Of a stretch of DNA of 64,000 bases, positions 28,787 through 37,079 are shown in pieces (position 1 is the stretch's first letter; the number at the start of each line of letters is the position of its first letter). The notes under the pieces are model-generated. The model worked only from the letters and a program-made list of their open reading frames with translations, was not told the DNA's origin and did not search any database. The position numbers and the translations under genes were made by a program. Source of the DNA: Nautilia profundicola AmH (lineage in GTDB: Bacteria > Campylobacterota > Campylobacteria > Campylobacterales > Nautiliaceae); contig NC_012115.1 of the NCBI RefSeq assembly GCF_000021725.1, positions 1,379,408 through 1,443,407 of the forward strand. Direction: 5' to 3'.

Positions 28787-30572
28787 CGCTTCCCCCTTCT
28801 TCTTCAATAAACATTCCGGCTTCTTCCATTTCTTTTAATAGTCTTTCCGCTTCGCGGTCAATATATTCGTTTTCTTTTTCGTTCCAATCTTCCGGCTTTA
28901 CTATTTGCAAATTATCCGCAAATTCTTTCAAAAAACCTTCAACCTCACCGTTCCATTCGTTTTTGATACTTTCGTTTATAGCGTCTAAATTGTTAATTAA
29001 CGCGTTTTCATAGAAGTTAATAACGTTCCCCGTAATTGTATAATCTGCTTCGTTTATTTGTATATAGTGTTTTAACCGGAATAAAAAGTCGTTTAATGAT
29101 TCAAACTCGAATGATTCTGACACTTCTAATGAATTCAAATAATCGTTAATTTCAAGTTCATCAATAATAATTCCGCGTTTAACCACGCCACCGATTCTTT
29201 TTGTTTTTTCTTTTTTATTAAGTATCTGAAGAATACTTCCTTTTTTATATGCCACCTTAGAAAATTCCGCTTTATCGAGTTCATTTTCCAAAATCGACAT
29301 TATAGTTCCCACCGATTTTGTGATAAAAAACGCATTATCAATATTATATATATTGTTTTTAATATTAACTTCTTTACCGGTAATTTTTTCAGGCTCTTTC
29401 TTGATTTTCAGAAGAAAATTATATATCGTTTCTTTAATCAAATCTTCTACATTATAATTACTTTTAATACTATATTTTTTATATATATCCGAAAGAACCT
29501 TATCTGCTTCCATATTCGCTTTTTCTTCCCCTAAATTAATTAAATAATTAATTTTACTTGTTATGTAATTATAGATATATTCTGCAATTACAAGTCTGTA
29601 TCTGTATTTGTTTTGTTTGTATAGTGGTCTGTCTGTTAATTTAGTATTGTGCGAAATTTCCATTAATAAAACCCTGTTTGAAATTTGCTCGTCTATTAAA
29701 TAGTTGAATGATTCGCTTTTGTCTGCATTAAGCAAAATTTTTGCAAATACCGGAACCCTTGATTTTAACCCGAATTTAGGCTCGACGTAATATTCGTGCG
29801 TTACTTTAAAAAGATGATTTCTAAATTTTTTAAACTCATCTATAAACAACACAATCGAGTTTAAAAAATCCGCTTCAGTAAGCCCGCCGGCTTTATTATC
29901 TTTCAAATCTTCATCTGTTATCGTTAAACCGACAGATAATAGTTCTGTAAATATCGACATTAAAAAACCTTTCCCCCAGTTACTTACCGCGTTTAAATTA
30001 AGGAATGATTTTTTTCTGTCTGTAAAAAATCTTGTATATATTATAAAGTTTAAAAAGTCTTCAAACTTGCTTTCAAAATGTTTTGAATAATCTTTAATAA
30101 TTTTTTCTTTTTCGTCTTCTTTAATATCGAGTTTTTCCGGCTCTTTTATATATAAAGAATTTCTTACGATAATTACTTCTTCGGTTTGTTCATTTAGTAT
30201 TACCGCAGGTTTTTCCGCAAACAAATTAACTTCGTATTTAATCTTTTTATATTGTTTTGTCAGTTTTATAAACGTTGCAAACTTGCTACTATCAACAATA
30301 TTAGCAACGTTTTTATCTTTCATTTCAAAAAAATTGCTTATATCTTTATTGTTCATCTTGGCAAGTTTCCCGGTCGTTTTATTTATATAGTATATATCAT
30401 TGTTTAAACTGATAAAACTGCTCACCGCCTCGCTAATAACGCTTAAATACGTTTTAAGTTTTGCCGGATTATTTTCGAGTTGAAACTTGTCGTAATCCGC
30501 AAACAACCCGTATTTTTTCATATTAAACGTATTACGATATTTAATTATTTCTTGAGCGATATTGTTACTCAT
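28776..30572 (-). CDS. SF3/AAA+-type replicative helicase (Rep-like)
   Basis: The 598-aa protein has a helicase core in the middle: a Walker A-like SNWGKGF with K201, hydrophobic strand and Walker B VLFIDE at 241-246, a sensor-type ILLNAD near 280-284, and an arginine at 300 in EQISNRVLL. This pattern resembles superfamily 3 helicases of plasmids and phages (the D5/primase-helicase type). The N-terminal 180 residues show no clear primase motif, and there is no HUH nickase. It lies just after a RHH gene and beside an iteron array, as expected for a replication initiator or helicase. The family assignment is by motif only. Confidence 0.65.
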   Translation of the reverse strand: MSNNIAQEIIKYRNTFNMKKYGLFADYDKFQLENNPAKLKTYLSVISEAVSSFISLNNDIYYINKTTGKLAKMNNKDISNFFEMKDKNVANIVDSSKFATFIKLTKQYKKIKYEVNLFAEKPAVILNEQTEEVIIVRNSLYIKEPEKLDIKEDEKEKIIKDYSKHFESKFEDFLNFIIYTRFFTDRKKSFLNLNAVSNWGKGFLMSIFTELLSVGLTITDEDLKDNKAGGLTEADFLNSIVLFIDEFKKFRNHLFKVTHEYYVEPKFGLKSRVPVFAKILLNADKSESFNYLIDEQISNRVLLMEISHNTKLTDRPLYKQNKYRYRLVIAEYIYNYITSKINYLINLGEEKANMEADKVLSDIYKKYSIKSNYNVEDLIKETIYNFLLKIKKEPEKITGKEVNIKNNIYNIDNAFFITKSVGTIMSILENELDKAEFSKVAYKKGSILQILNKKEKTKRIGGVVKRGIIIDELEINDYLNSLEVSESFEFESLNDFLFRLKHYIQINEADYTITGNVINFYENALINNLDAINESIKNEWNGEVEGFLKEFADNLQIVKPEDWNEKENEYIDREAERLLKEMEEAGMFIEEEGGSDEQ

Positions 30573-30573
30573 T

Positions 30574-30741
30574 TTATTTTACCCCCCTTTCTTTTAAAAA
30601 TTTCATAAGCATTTTTTCGACAACTTTTGACGCGATTAGCCCCTCGTCTTTACAAAATTTAACAAAATCTTCCCATAACGTTTTATCCTTAAGATTAATA
30701 CTCGTTTTGTAAAATTTAGTTTGTCTTTTTTTTGTTCCCAT
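30574..30741 (-). CDS. Ribbon-helix-helix (CopG/Arc-like) regulator
   Basis: This 55-aa protein reads FYKTSINLKDKTLWEDFVKF then a second helix ASKVVEKMLMKFLKE: one strand and two helices in the right spacing for a ribbon-helix-helix DNA-binding dimer. The ATG follows AAAGGA, and the stop is two bases before the helicase start. An inverted repeat lies over its own promoter, as in the CopG-RepB unit of pMV158. It is inferred to repress itself, the helicase, and other element promoters with the same box. Confidence 0.7.
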   Translation of the reverse strand: MGTKKRQTKFYKTSINLKDKTLWEDFVKFCKDEGLIASKVVEKMLMKFLKERGVK

Positions 30742-30767
30742 TGTTTAAATCCTTTCGTTTATTTTTA

Positions 30768-30813
30768 ATTATAATATTCAATACCTATTTATAAGTATTT
30801 ATATATTTTTTTT
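30768..30813 (-). promoter_or_regulatory. Promoter with RHH-type operator (box B) for the RHH-helicase operon
   Basis: AATACCTAT-TT-ATAAGTATT (30780-30799; 9-bp arms with one mismatch) lies upstream of a leftward TATAAT (30773-30768), 27 bases from the RHH start codon. Nearly the same 45-bp block stands at 27971-28013. Confidence 0.6.
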
Positions 30814-30853
30814 TGTTGTAAAAAAAAAAGACTGATGAAAGTAGCAAACTGAA

Positions 30854-30884
30854 TCCGCCGGCTTTTTAAAATTCCGCCGGCGGA
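30854..30884. repeat. GC-rich repeat TCCGCCGGC with perfect palindrome
   Basis: TCCGCCGGC at 30854-30862 is repeated at 30873-30881, where it extends to the 12-bp palindrome TCCGCCGGCGGA (30873-30884). It is striking in an AT-rich region next to the iterons; its role is unknown. Confidence 0.5.
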
Positions 30885-30932
30885 GGTTACGGGAAAGCTT
30901 GCAAGCTTGAAAAATGGGGAAAAATAAAGGCT

Positions 30933-31233
30933 TGTAACATTTTTGTAACAAACGTAACATTCTGTAACTTTTTAAAATGTTACATTTCACGACCTCGCAA
31001 ACCCCCGTAAATACGGGGTTGCAGGATTGTTGATATATCAACGTAACATTGTAACATTAAAAATCGAAAAACTATATATATAAAATAACGAATACCCATT
31101 CATAAAAATTACAATATAATTTAAAAAAATAATGTTACAATGTTACACCTACTTCAAACCCCCGAAATATCGAGCTTCAAGTGTAACATTTACAAATGTT
31201 ACACGATGTTACAAATGTTACACTTACGTTACA
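30933..31233. repeat. Iteron array, candidate replication origin of the element
   Basis: At least 14 copies of TGTAACAT or its complement ATGTTACA (allowing C for the first T, and one shortened copy) occur in 300 bases. Forward copies start at 30933, 30944, 30953, 30963, 31042, 31050 and 31182; reverse copies at 30977, 31132, 31140, 31196, 31206, 31215 and 31226. GTGTAACATTT-AC-AAATGTTACAC at 31181-31204 is a perfect pair with 11-bp arms, and GTTGATATATCAAC (31029-31042) is a further palindrome. Arrays like this bind plasmid initiators. It lies upstream of the RHH-helicase operon. Confidence 0.65.
31003..31018. other. Hairpin CCCCGTA/TACGGGG inside the iteron region
   Basis: Seven-base arms enclose two A residues. 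There is no T-run; it could be a structured part of the origin or a small RNA end. Confidence 0.35.
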
Positions 31234-31728
31234 CTATCACTATAAACAATAAAATAACATCAAGAAAAAAGGAAAAAGGCAACGTTCCCGCCCCTTTTTT
31301 CTTTTCTTGTTTCTTCCTTTTTATGATATGTTAGTGTCCCGGAAGTGCCGGGCGGAAGTTAATCGGAGCCCGGCGGCAGGTAGCGTCTATATCAAGTCTT
31401 ATATATTTAGTGTCCGTCACTTTTATAAAATTTGACGGATTCAGAAACCCGGTTTTTTGATATAATTAAAAAAAAGATTAAAAGTAGTCTGACAATAATT
31501 AATCAAATATTAAATAAAGATTAACGCAAAAATTAACATTAAGCAAACCTTAAGAAACAGAATGTCGTATTTTCGGGACTTCCGACGATTTTCATTAATC
31601 CTATATTAAATTAATCTTAATTATTAAATCAATATTAATATTACATTTATTAACTTAATATTAAATACGACTTAATAAAAGGACGAATCCTGCCTTTTCT
31701 TTTTTTCTTGATTTTTTCTTTTATTTTA
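31234..31728. other. Non-coding region between iterons and integrase
   Basis: About 500 bases without a convincing gene. The first part has a GC-rich patch (CCCGGAAGTGCCGGGCGG near 31338-31355) and a degenerate TAGTG palindrome at 31408. From about 31480 it becomes very AT-rich with many TTAAT/TTAATATT words, as in a DNA-unwinding region. An imperfect hairpin with T-run near 31680-31710 could end the integrase transcript. Confidence 0.45.
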
Positions 31729-33498
31729 TTAAAATTCATATTCATCATCGGATTCATCATTATTGTTGTTATTATTAACTGGCTCGTCAATTTTTTTGCT
31801 ATCACGCATATGAAATTCTGTCATACCTAAACCTATTAACTCGTCTTTTAATACTGAATAAAATATATCATACAAATAAAGTGCAGAAATATCGTATTTA
31901 GCCCGCATTTCGTAAAAAAACATTTTTATATCGAATTTCGCAGCTTCCATGTTGTATTCTTTTTCCGCGTCGTTCGCTTCGTCTTTAAGCAATAAATGAT
32001 AATACGTTAAAAGTGATAAACGCTTTTGCTTATATTTACTTTTTAAATAATGTTTTTTAATCCCTTCAAAAGTGTGGGCAAATTGAGCCTCAAACACTTC
32101 GTTTTCAACTTTTAAGTGCTCAGAACATATAGTCTGCATAGTATGCCTAAATCCGTGTCCGCTAACACCTTCGAGTCCGTAGCGTTTTTTAATTCTGTAA
32201 AAAAACTTGTCCATATTTTTTTGGTCGCCTACAATGTATTGTTCGTCCTTGTTATCTTCATAAAATTTTAAAATATTTTTATCAGTATTTTTTTTATATT
32301 TAACAACTTGTTTTAATATTTTTCCTAATATTAAAATTGTGTTAAAAATAGCAAATAAATGTTTTGTTAAATACAATGTATATTCTTCATTATTTTTGCT
32401 TTGCCACCACCAAATTTGAGGGTCTTCATCAGGAACATCTTCGACATAAAGTTTTATTTTTCTTGCGTCAACATATTCATTTTTAATCCTAAAAAAATCT
32501 GATTGTCTTACACCTGTCAACATAAAAAATTTAACTATTAGGCCGAAATAAGCCGTTCGTATAATATCGTAGTCACGTGGAATATATCCGATATAATTTA
32601 AATTTTTTAAAACTTTTTTTTCATCTGTTTCTTTTAACATATCATCAAGGAAAAAGTCTATCGGCGAATGAACAACATCGTTAACATAGTAATGCAAGTT
32701 TTCAAACTCATCTTCCAAATCGTATTTTTCTTTAAATTTTTTAATATACATATATAATATACTATTAGCAATAATATCATTCAATTTTTTATAATATTTT
32801 TGTGCATCAATAAGCCTTTTAAAATGCGTGTAACTTGTAAACTTTAAGTTTTTGCAATCCTTAAAAAACTCAACATATTTATATTGTTTTATAGTTTGAT
32901 ACGTTTCATTATCAATTAACTTTTTATTGTTCTTTAAGTATTGTGCTATTATACGTAAAGTTATTATTGTTTTTTCGACAGTTTTACAATTGTTTTTACT
33001 GCGTGTTTTTGCACCGCCTCTGGCCTTCGCGTTTTGTTTTATTTTTGTAAGTAAATTCGTTATTTCGTCTTCTGTTCCCGGAAATTTATTTGTATGTTTT
33101 AAAATACGTTTTAATGCTAATATATATGTTTGTCTTGTTTTTTCGTTTGCGTATGAATTTGTAAAATGTTCAATTATATCTGATTCAATAACTGAAAGGT
33201 TAACCCGCCCGTTATAATATTCCTTTCTGTTAACATTTTTTACAAACATATTAACTAACCTGTTAATTTCGTTAAGTTCTTTAACTTTATAATTTCCATT
33301 AATAATTTCAAGTTTAACATCTGTAATTTTTTTAAATTTATTATTTAACCTGAAATACAACGCATACGTGCTTTTATTTTTTCCTTTTCTACATTTTAAA
33401 TATATTTTTGCATCTAAAGCATAAAAACTACTTTCATTGTCACTTTTGTTAAATTTTTTGTAAATAATATCAACAATATCTTTGTTTTTTATTTCCAT
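31729..33498 (-). CDS. int: Tyrosine recombinase (integrase) of the element
   Basis: Site-specific recombinase expected to join the element's attP to the groEL 3' end. The catalytic set is complete: R331 in LTGVRQSDFF, a lysine near 368 in WWWQSK, H448 and R451 in HGFRHT, H475 in AHTFEG, and the nucleophile Y484 in KKHYLKS. At 589 aa it is much longer than usual integrases (300-400 aa), with 330 residues before the catalytic domain and about 105 after the tyrosine, ending in a run of asparagines and acidic residues. It is transcribed away from attR. No excisionase gene is recognised, though the RHH protein could serve. Confidence 0.88.
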   Translation of the reverse strand: MEIKNKDIVDIIYKKFNKSDNESSFYALDAKIYLKCRKGKNKSTYALYFRLNNKFKKITDVKLEIINGNYKVKELNEINRLVNMFVKNVNRKEYYNGRVNLSVIESDIIEHFTNSYANEKTRQTYILALKRILKHTNKFPGTEDEITNLLTKIKQNAKARGGAKTRSKNNCKTVEKTIITLRIIAQYLKNNKKLIDNETYQTIKQYKYVEFFKDCKNLKFTSYTHFKRLIDAQKYYKKLNDIIANSILYMYIKKFKEKYDLEDEFENLHYYVNDVVHSPIDFFLDDMLKETDEKKVLKNLNYIGYIPRDYDIIRTAYFGLIVKFFMLTGVRQSDFFRIKNEYVDARKIKLYVEDVPDEDPQIWWWQSKNNEEYTLYLTKHLFAIFNTILILGKILKQVVKYKKNTDKNILKFYEDNKDEQYIVGDQKNMDKFFYRIKKRYGLEGVSGHGFRHTMQTICSEHLKVENEVFEAQFAHTFEGIKKHYLKSKYKQKRLSLLTYYHLLLKDEANDAEKEYNMEAAKFDIKMFFYEMRAKYDISALYLYDIFYSVLKDELIGLGMTEFHMRDSKKIDEPVNNNNNNDESDDEYEF

Positions 33499-33671
33499 TT
33501 TTATTTCCTTTCATTTTTTTTGGTTACACCTTTGGTTACACATTATACTATGGACTTGTAAAAAAAAACGAACACATAAGTAAAAGTTATAACGCTAAAA
33601 AAGTGGTTTTTGCCCGGAAAAAGTGGTTTTTGAGTAGTTTTGCAAGGTTGATATGCTAAAACTCAACCCTT
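33499..33671. other. Right end of the element between integrase and attR
   Basis: It contains two TGGTTACAC words (33521-33529 and 33533-33541) matching one at the left end. It also has AAAAAGTGGTTTTTG repeated at 33598-33612 and 33618-33632, start points 20 bases apart, about two helical turns. These are probable protein-binding sites for recombination or integrase control. Confidence 0.45.
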
Positions 33672-33690
33672 CGGAATGGGAATGATGTAA
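33672..33690. repeat. attR: 19-bp direct repeat
   Basis: CGGAATGGGAATGATGTAA, identical to the groEL 3' end at 23553-23571. Together with the next bases it forms GGAATGA-TGTAA-TCATTCC (33679-33697), an inverted repeat followed by a T-rich stretch. This is the presumed ancestral groEL 3' end hairpin and a plausible integrase core site. Confidence 0.85.
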
Positions 33691-33948
33691 TCATTCCTTT
33701 CCTTTTCATTTTATTTATTTTAATTAGTGTCTGTCATTTAGATCAAACATCTTATCTTTCTTATCTAAAACATTCTTATATATTTCTGTTTGTTTTTGAA
33801 ACTAATTTATAAAATTTGAACTCATCTTATTTGATACAGAATTTAAAAAAGATTGCCTCTTTGCTGTAATACTGATTATAAAAGTTTGTAGACCGCAGGT
33901 GATTAGTGCCAGGCACTATTTTGTTTGAAAAATAAAAAAAGAGGAAAA
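33691..33948. other. Ancestral groEL downstream region, non-coding
   Basis: Sequence right of attR that would have followed groEL before insertion. It is AT-rich with no gene. It carries a degenerate TAGTGTCTGTCATTTA at 33725 and a perfect dispersed palindrome at 33904-33918. Confidence 0.5.
33904..33918. repeat. Dispersed palindrome TAGTGCCAGGCACTA (perfect)
   Basis: Seven-base arms TAGTGCC/GGCACTA around one A. It lies 30 bases past the rplS stop, so it may also act as a weak transcription stop. Related copies are at 18306 and 47233. Confidence 0.6.
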
Positions 33949-34305
33949 TTAATCTCTTCTTTCTTTGATTCTTGCTTTTTTACCTGTTTTTCCTCTTAGG
34001 TAGTAAAGTTTAGCTCTTCTTACTTTACCTTTTCTAACTACTTCGATTCCTGCAATACTTTCGCTGTATAGTGGGAAAATTCTTTCAATACCGATATTGT
34101 TTGCACCGATTTTTCTAACAGTAAATGTTTTACCAGCACCCTGACCTTTAATTGCGATCACAACACCTTCGAAGTTCTGAATTCTTTTTTTGTCACCTTC
34201 TTTAATTTCAACTGCAACTCTAACAGTATCCCCAGGTCTGAATTCAGGAATTTTTTTACCTTCGATTTGTTTTGCTTCAAAAGCTTCAATGAATTTATTT
34301 CTCAT
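33949..34305 (-). CDS. rplS: 50S ribosomal protein L19
   Basis: L19 sits at the 30S-50S interface. The 118-aa protein from ATG 34305 shows the family text [28 protein letters not shown], and [22 protein letters not shown]. The start is chosen for its AAAGGAG site; an earlier in-frame ATG would add 13 unlikely residues. In most Campylobacterota rplS directly follows trmD; here a signalling gene of opposite strand separates them and rplS has its own promoter. Confidence 0.96.
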   Translation of the reverse strand: MRNKFIEAFEAKQIEGKKIPEFRPGDTVRVAVEIKEGDKKRIQNFEGVVIAIKGQGAGKTFTVRKIGANNIGIERIFPLYSESIAGIEVVRKGKVRRAKLYYLRGKTGKKARIKERRD

Positions 34306-34326
34306 TATTTCTCCTTTGTGCCATTG

Positions 34327-34368
34327 GCCCTTTTGGGCATTCACACTTAATTTTGAAGTGAAATTATA
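34327..34368 (-). promoter_or_regulatory. rplS promoter and leader hairpin
   Basis: TATAAT on the minus strand at 34368-34363 lies 58 bases before the start codon. Between them the leader has a GCCC-AAAA-GGGC hairpin (34327-34338), possibly a regulatory structure. Confidence 0.45.
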
Positions 34369-34476
34369 CCAAATTTTTTAAATTTTCGTATATCATATAT
34401 TTATTCAGTTGTAAACATCATCAAAAGTTTGATTATCAATTAAATTTGTTATAATTACTATACTTAAGGAAAAAGT

Positions 34477-36444
34477 ATGACAAATAAAGAAATACTCAGC
34501 GAATTAAAAAATTTTAATTTATTATTTGTTGATGATAATAAGCTTATAACAGACTTAGGAAAATCACTTTTTTCTAAAATATTCAAATCAATATTAATTG
34601 CCTCTAACGGTAAAGAGGCTATAGAAATTCTTAAAAAAACACCGGTAGATATTGTAATAACAGATATAAATATGCCTGAAATAGACGGCTTCGAGCTTGC
34701 CTCCCACATAAAAAAAACACATCCTGACACAGTTGTGATTTTTTTATCTGCTTTTTTTGATACGGATACGCTGTTAAAAGCGATAGATTTGGATATTGAT
34801 GGTTTTTTATTAAAGCCTTTTGATTTAGATAAATTTTTCTCAACAATGAAAAATGTTTTATCACATAAACTTGAACTGCAAAAACAAATTAATCTACTTC
34901 AACAATATAAAACAATCGTTGATGAAAGCCTAATAGTATCAAAAACGGACCTTGTAGGAAATATTACCTATGTAAATGACGCATTTGCAGACATATCTGG
35001 TTATTCACAAGATGAACTTATAGGACAACCTCATAACATTGTAAGACATCCGGATATGAAAAGTGAAGTATTTGAAGAACTCTGGAACACTATTTTAAAC
35101 AAAAAAACTTGGAAGGGATTAATAAAAAACCGTAAAAAAAACGGTGAGGCTTATTATGTAGAAAGTATCATTAAACCTATTTTTGATAAATACGGTAACA
35201 TAAAAGAATTTATTGCATTAAGAAAAGATATTACTAATTTTATAAATGCGGAGAAATTAATCAGCGATAAATTGCAATTATTAAAAGAGGCTTTGCTTGT
35301 TTTAGTGAAAATAGACAATTATCATAATATAAAGCTTATTTATGATGATGAAACGGTTACTGAATTAAAAATAAAAGTCTTAAAAAGAATTAAAAAATTT
35401 TTAAACGAATATTTTGAAAATATAGAAGAATATATTATTCAAGATGGAATGCTCGGTTTTTTAATCGAAAAATTTAAAAAAGAAAATTTAGATGATATTT
35501 TCAAAAACATCATAAAAGACATTATCAACAACCCTATTATAATTAATGATTTTGAATATTTTCCTTTAATTCGTATTAGTTACGCATATGGAAACATCCA
35601 TTTATTTAAAAATGCCATAACAGGTTTTGAAGAAATTGAGAACACCGAACAAAGAATAATTATGGCAAACGGATTATGCGCAAAGAAAAAAATAGAAACC
35701 ATTAAAAATATGGAAATTCTAAAAACAATAAAATATGCTCTCAGAAACAACAAAGTTATATCCCTTTTTCAACCGATCATAGATAATAAAAACAAAAAAA
35801 TTATAAAATACGAATCATTAGTAAGAATCATAGACAAAGACAATAATATGTTATCTCCCACATATTTCCTTGATATTGCGAAAAAATCTGGTTTATACAG
35901 CAACATAACCATAAAAGTGCTGGACAATACATTTAAAATTTATAGAGAGAAAAATATTCCAATTACAATAAATTTATCTCCTAACGATATTTTAATCGAA
36001 TCAATCAGAAACAGGATATATTCATTATTAAATAAATATAAACCTCAAAAAGGTATGATTACATTTGAACTTTTAGAAGATGAGATTATACAGTTTGAAC
36101 ATACTACAAACGAATTTATTAATAAAGTTATTGATTTAAATGCGGAAATTGCAATTGATGATTTCGGAAGCGGTTATTCGAATTTTACAAGAATTATTGA
36201 GGCTAAAGCAAATATAATTAAAATAGATGGTGTGTTAATAAAAGATATAAATATAGACAAAACAAAACAGGATATTGTTGAAGCTATTGTAAGTTTTGCA
36301 AAAAAAGAAAATAAAAAAACAGTTGCCGAATATGTAGAAAATGAAAAAATTTTCAATACGATTAATAAATTGGGAGTGGATTATTCACAAGGATATTATT
36401 TTAGCAAACCATTAATTTCTCAAGAAATTAAATCAGGCCTATGA
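34477..36444 (+). CDS. Response regulator with REC, PAS and EAL domains
   Basis: A 655-aa cytoplasmic signalling protein. The receiver domain (1-125) has acidic pocket D19-D20, phosphorylation site D63 in TDINMP and K113 in LLKPF. A PAS domain (about 145-260) contains NIVRHPDMKSEVFEELW, the Aer-like type that can bind flavin or haem. A degenerate GGDEF-like region follows. The C-terminal EAL domain keeps YESLVRI, INLSPND, FELLEDEI, IDDFGSGYSN, IKIDGVLIKD and AEYVE, so it is probably an active cyclic di-GMP phosphodiesterase. It has no partner kinase nearby. Its 3' end overlaps trmD by 25 bp tail to tail. Confidence 0.9.
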   Translation: MTNKEILSELKNFNLLFVDDNKLITDLGKSLFSKIFKSILIASNGKEAIEILKKTPVDIVITDINMPEIDGFELASHIKKTHPDTVVIFLSAFFDTDTLLKAIDLDIDGFLLKPFDLDKFFSTMKNVLSHKLELQKQINLLQQYKTIVDESLIVSKTDLVGNITYVNDAFADISGYSQDELIGQPHNIVRHPDMKSEVFEELWNTILNKKTWKGLIKNRKKNGEAYYVESIIKPIFDKYGNIKEFIALRKDITNFINAEKLISDKLQLLKEALLVLVKIDNYHNIKLIYDDETVTELKIKVLKRIKKFLNEYFENIEEYIIQDGMLGFLIEKFKKENLDDIFKNIIKDIINNPIIINDFEYFPLIRISYAYGNIHLFKNAITGFEEIENTEQRIIMANGLCAKKKIETIKNMEILKTIKYALRNNKVISLFQPIIDNKNKKIIKYESLVRIIDKDNNMLSPTYFLDIAKKSGLYSNITIKVLDNTFKIYREKNIPITINLSPNDILIESIRNRIYSLLNKYKPQKGMITFELLEDEIIQFEHTTNEFINKVIDLNAEIAIDDFGSGYSNFTRIIEAKANIIKIDGVLIKDINIDKTKQDIVEAIVSFAKKENKKTVAEYVENEKIFNTINKLGVDYSQGYYFSKPLISQEIKSGL

Positions 36445-37079
36445 AATTTTGTTTTGCAAACAGAAAGCTCTTTTTGCCATTCTTTAATTTTAGTATGGTT
36501 TCCGCTTTTTAAAATATCAGGTACTTTACCTTTTTTTGAAAACTGAGGCGGCTCAAGCAGTGAATTTTCAAAACTCTCACCCTCAAGCGATTCGGAATTT
36601 CCAAGCACACCTTTTACGTTTCTGAGAACCGCATCCGCTATCACAAGCGCACCGAGCTCACCTCCTGTTAATATATAATCTCCTATACTTAAAACTTCAT
36701 CGGCAAAGTCTTCTATAAGCCTTTCATCAAACCCTTCATATCTTCCACACACAAGTATCAGCACCTCTTCACTTGCAAGTCTTATTGCATCTTTTTGATT
36801 AAATTTTTTACCTACGGGAGTTAAAAAAATTACTTTTGCACGTTGATTTTTTGATTTTAAATCATCAAGAGCGTTTCTCAAAGCCTCGTTATCAATAATC
36901 ATTCCGGCTCCGCCTCCGACAAGCGGCGTATCTACACGTTTATATTTATTCACGGCATAATCTCTGAAATTTACAAACTCTATTTCAAAAATGTCTTTAT
37001 CAAGCGCTTTTTTTAAAACGGAATCTTCAAAATAACAACTTATTATGTTGGGAAAAAGTGTCAGAAAGATTATTTTCAT
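36420..37079 (-). CDS. trmD: tRNA (guanine-N1)-methyltransferase TrmD
   Basis: TrmD methylates G37 of tRNAs to prevent frameshifts. The 219-aa SPOUT enzyme has GGGAGMI, LVCGRYEGFDERL and the knot segment SIGDYILTGGELGALV. It overlaps rimM by 4 bp and ends the rluA-ffh-rpsP-khpA-rimM-trmD run. Its usual follower rplS is 2.1 kb further on, with a gene on the opposite strand in between. Confidence 0.96.
   Translation of the reverse strand: MKIIFLTLFPNIISCYFEDSVLKKALDKDIFEIEFVNFRDYAVNKYKRVDTPLVGGGAGMIIDNEALRNALDDLKSKNQRAKVIFLTPVGKKFNQKDAIRLASEEVLILVCGRYEGFDERLIEDFADEVLSIGDYILTGGELGALVIADAVLRNVKGVLGNSESLEGESFENSLLEPPQFSKKGKVPDILKSGNHTKIKEWQKELSVCKTKFHRPDLIS

Noticed and set aside
30799-31041. 80-aa minus-strand reading frame
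   Set aside because: It consists of the GC-rich repeat and iterons translated; composition is unlike a protein and it overlaps the RHH promoter.
31140-31334. 64-aa plus-strand reading frame in the iteron region
   Set aside because: It reads through iterons, giving repeated MLHL/MLQML text, and has no ribosome site.
23716-33498. Prophage interpretation of the element
   Set aside because: No capsid, tail, terminase, portal or lysis genes are seen, while a MobV relaxase is present.
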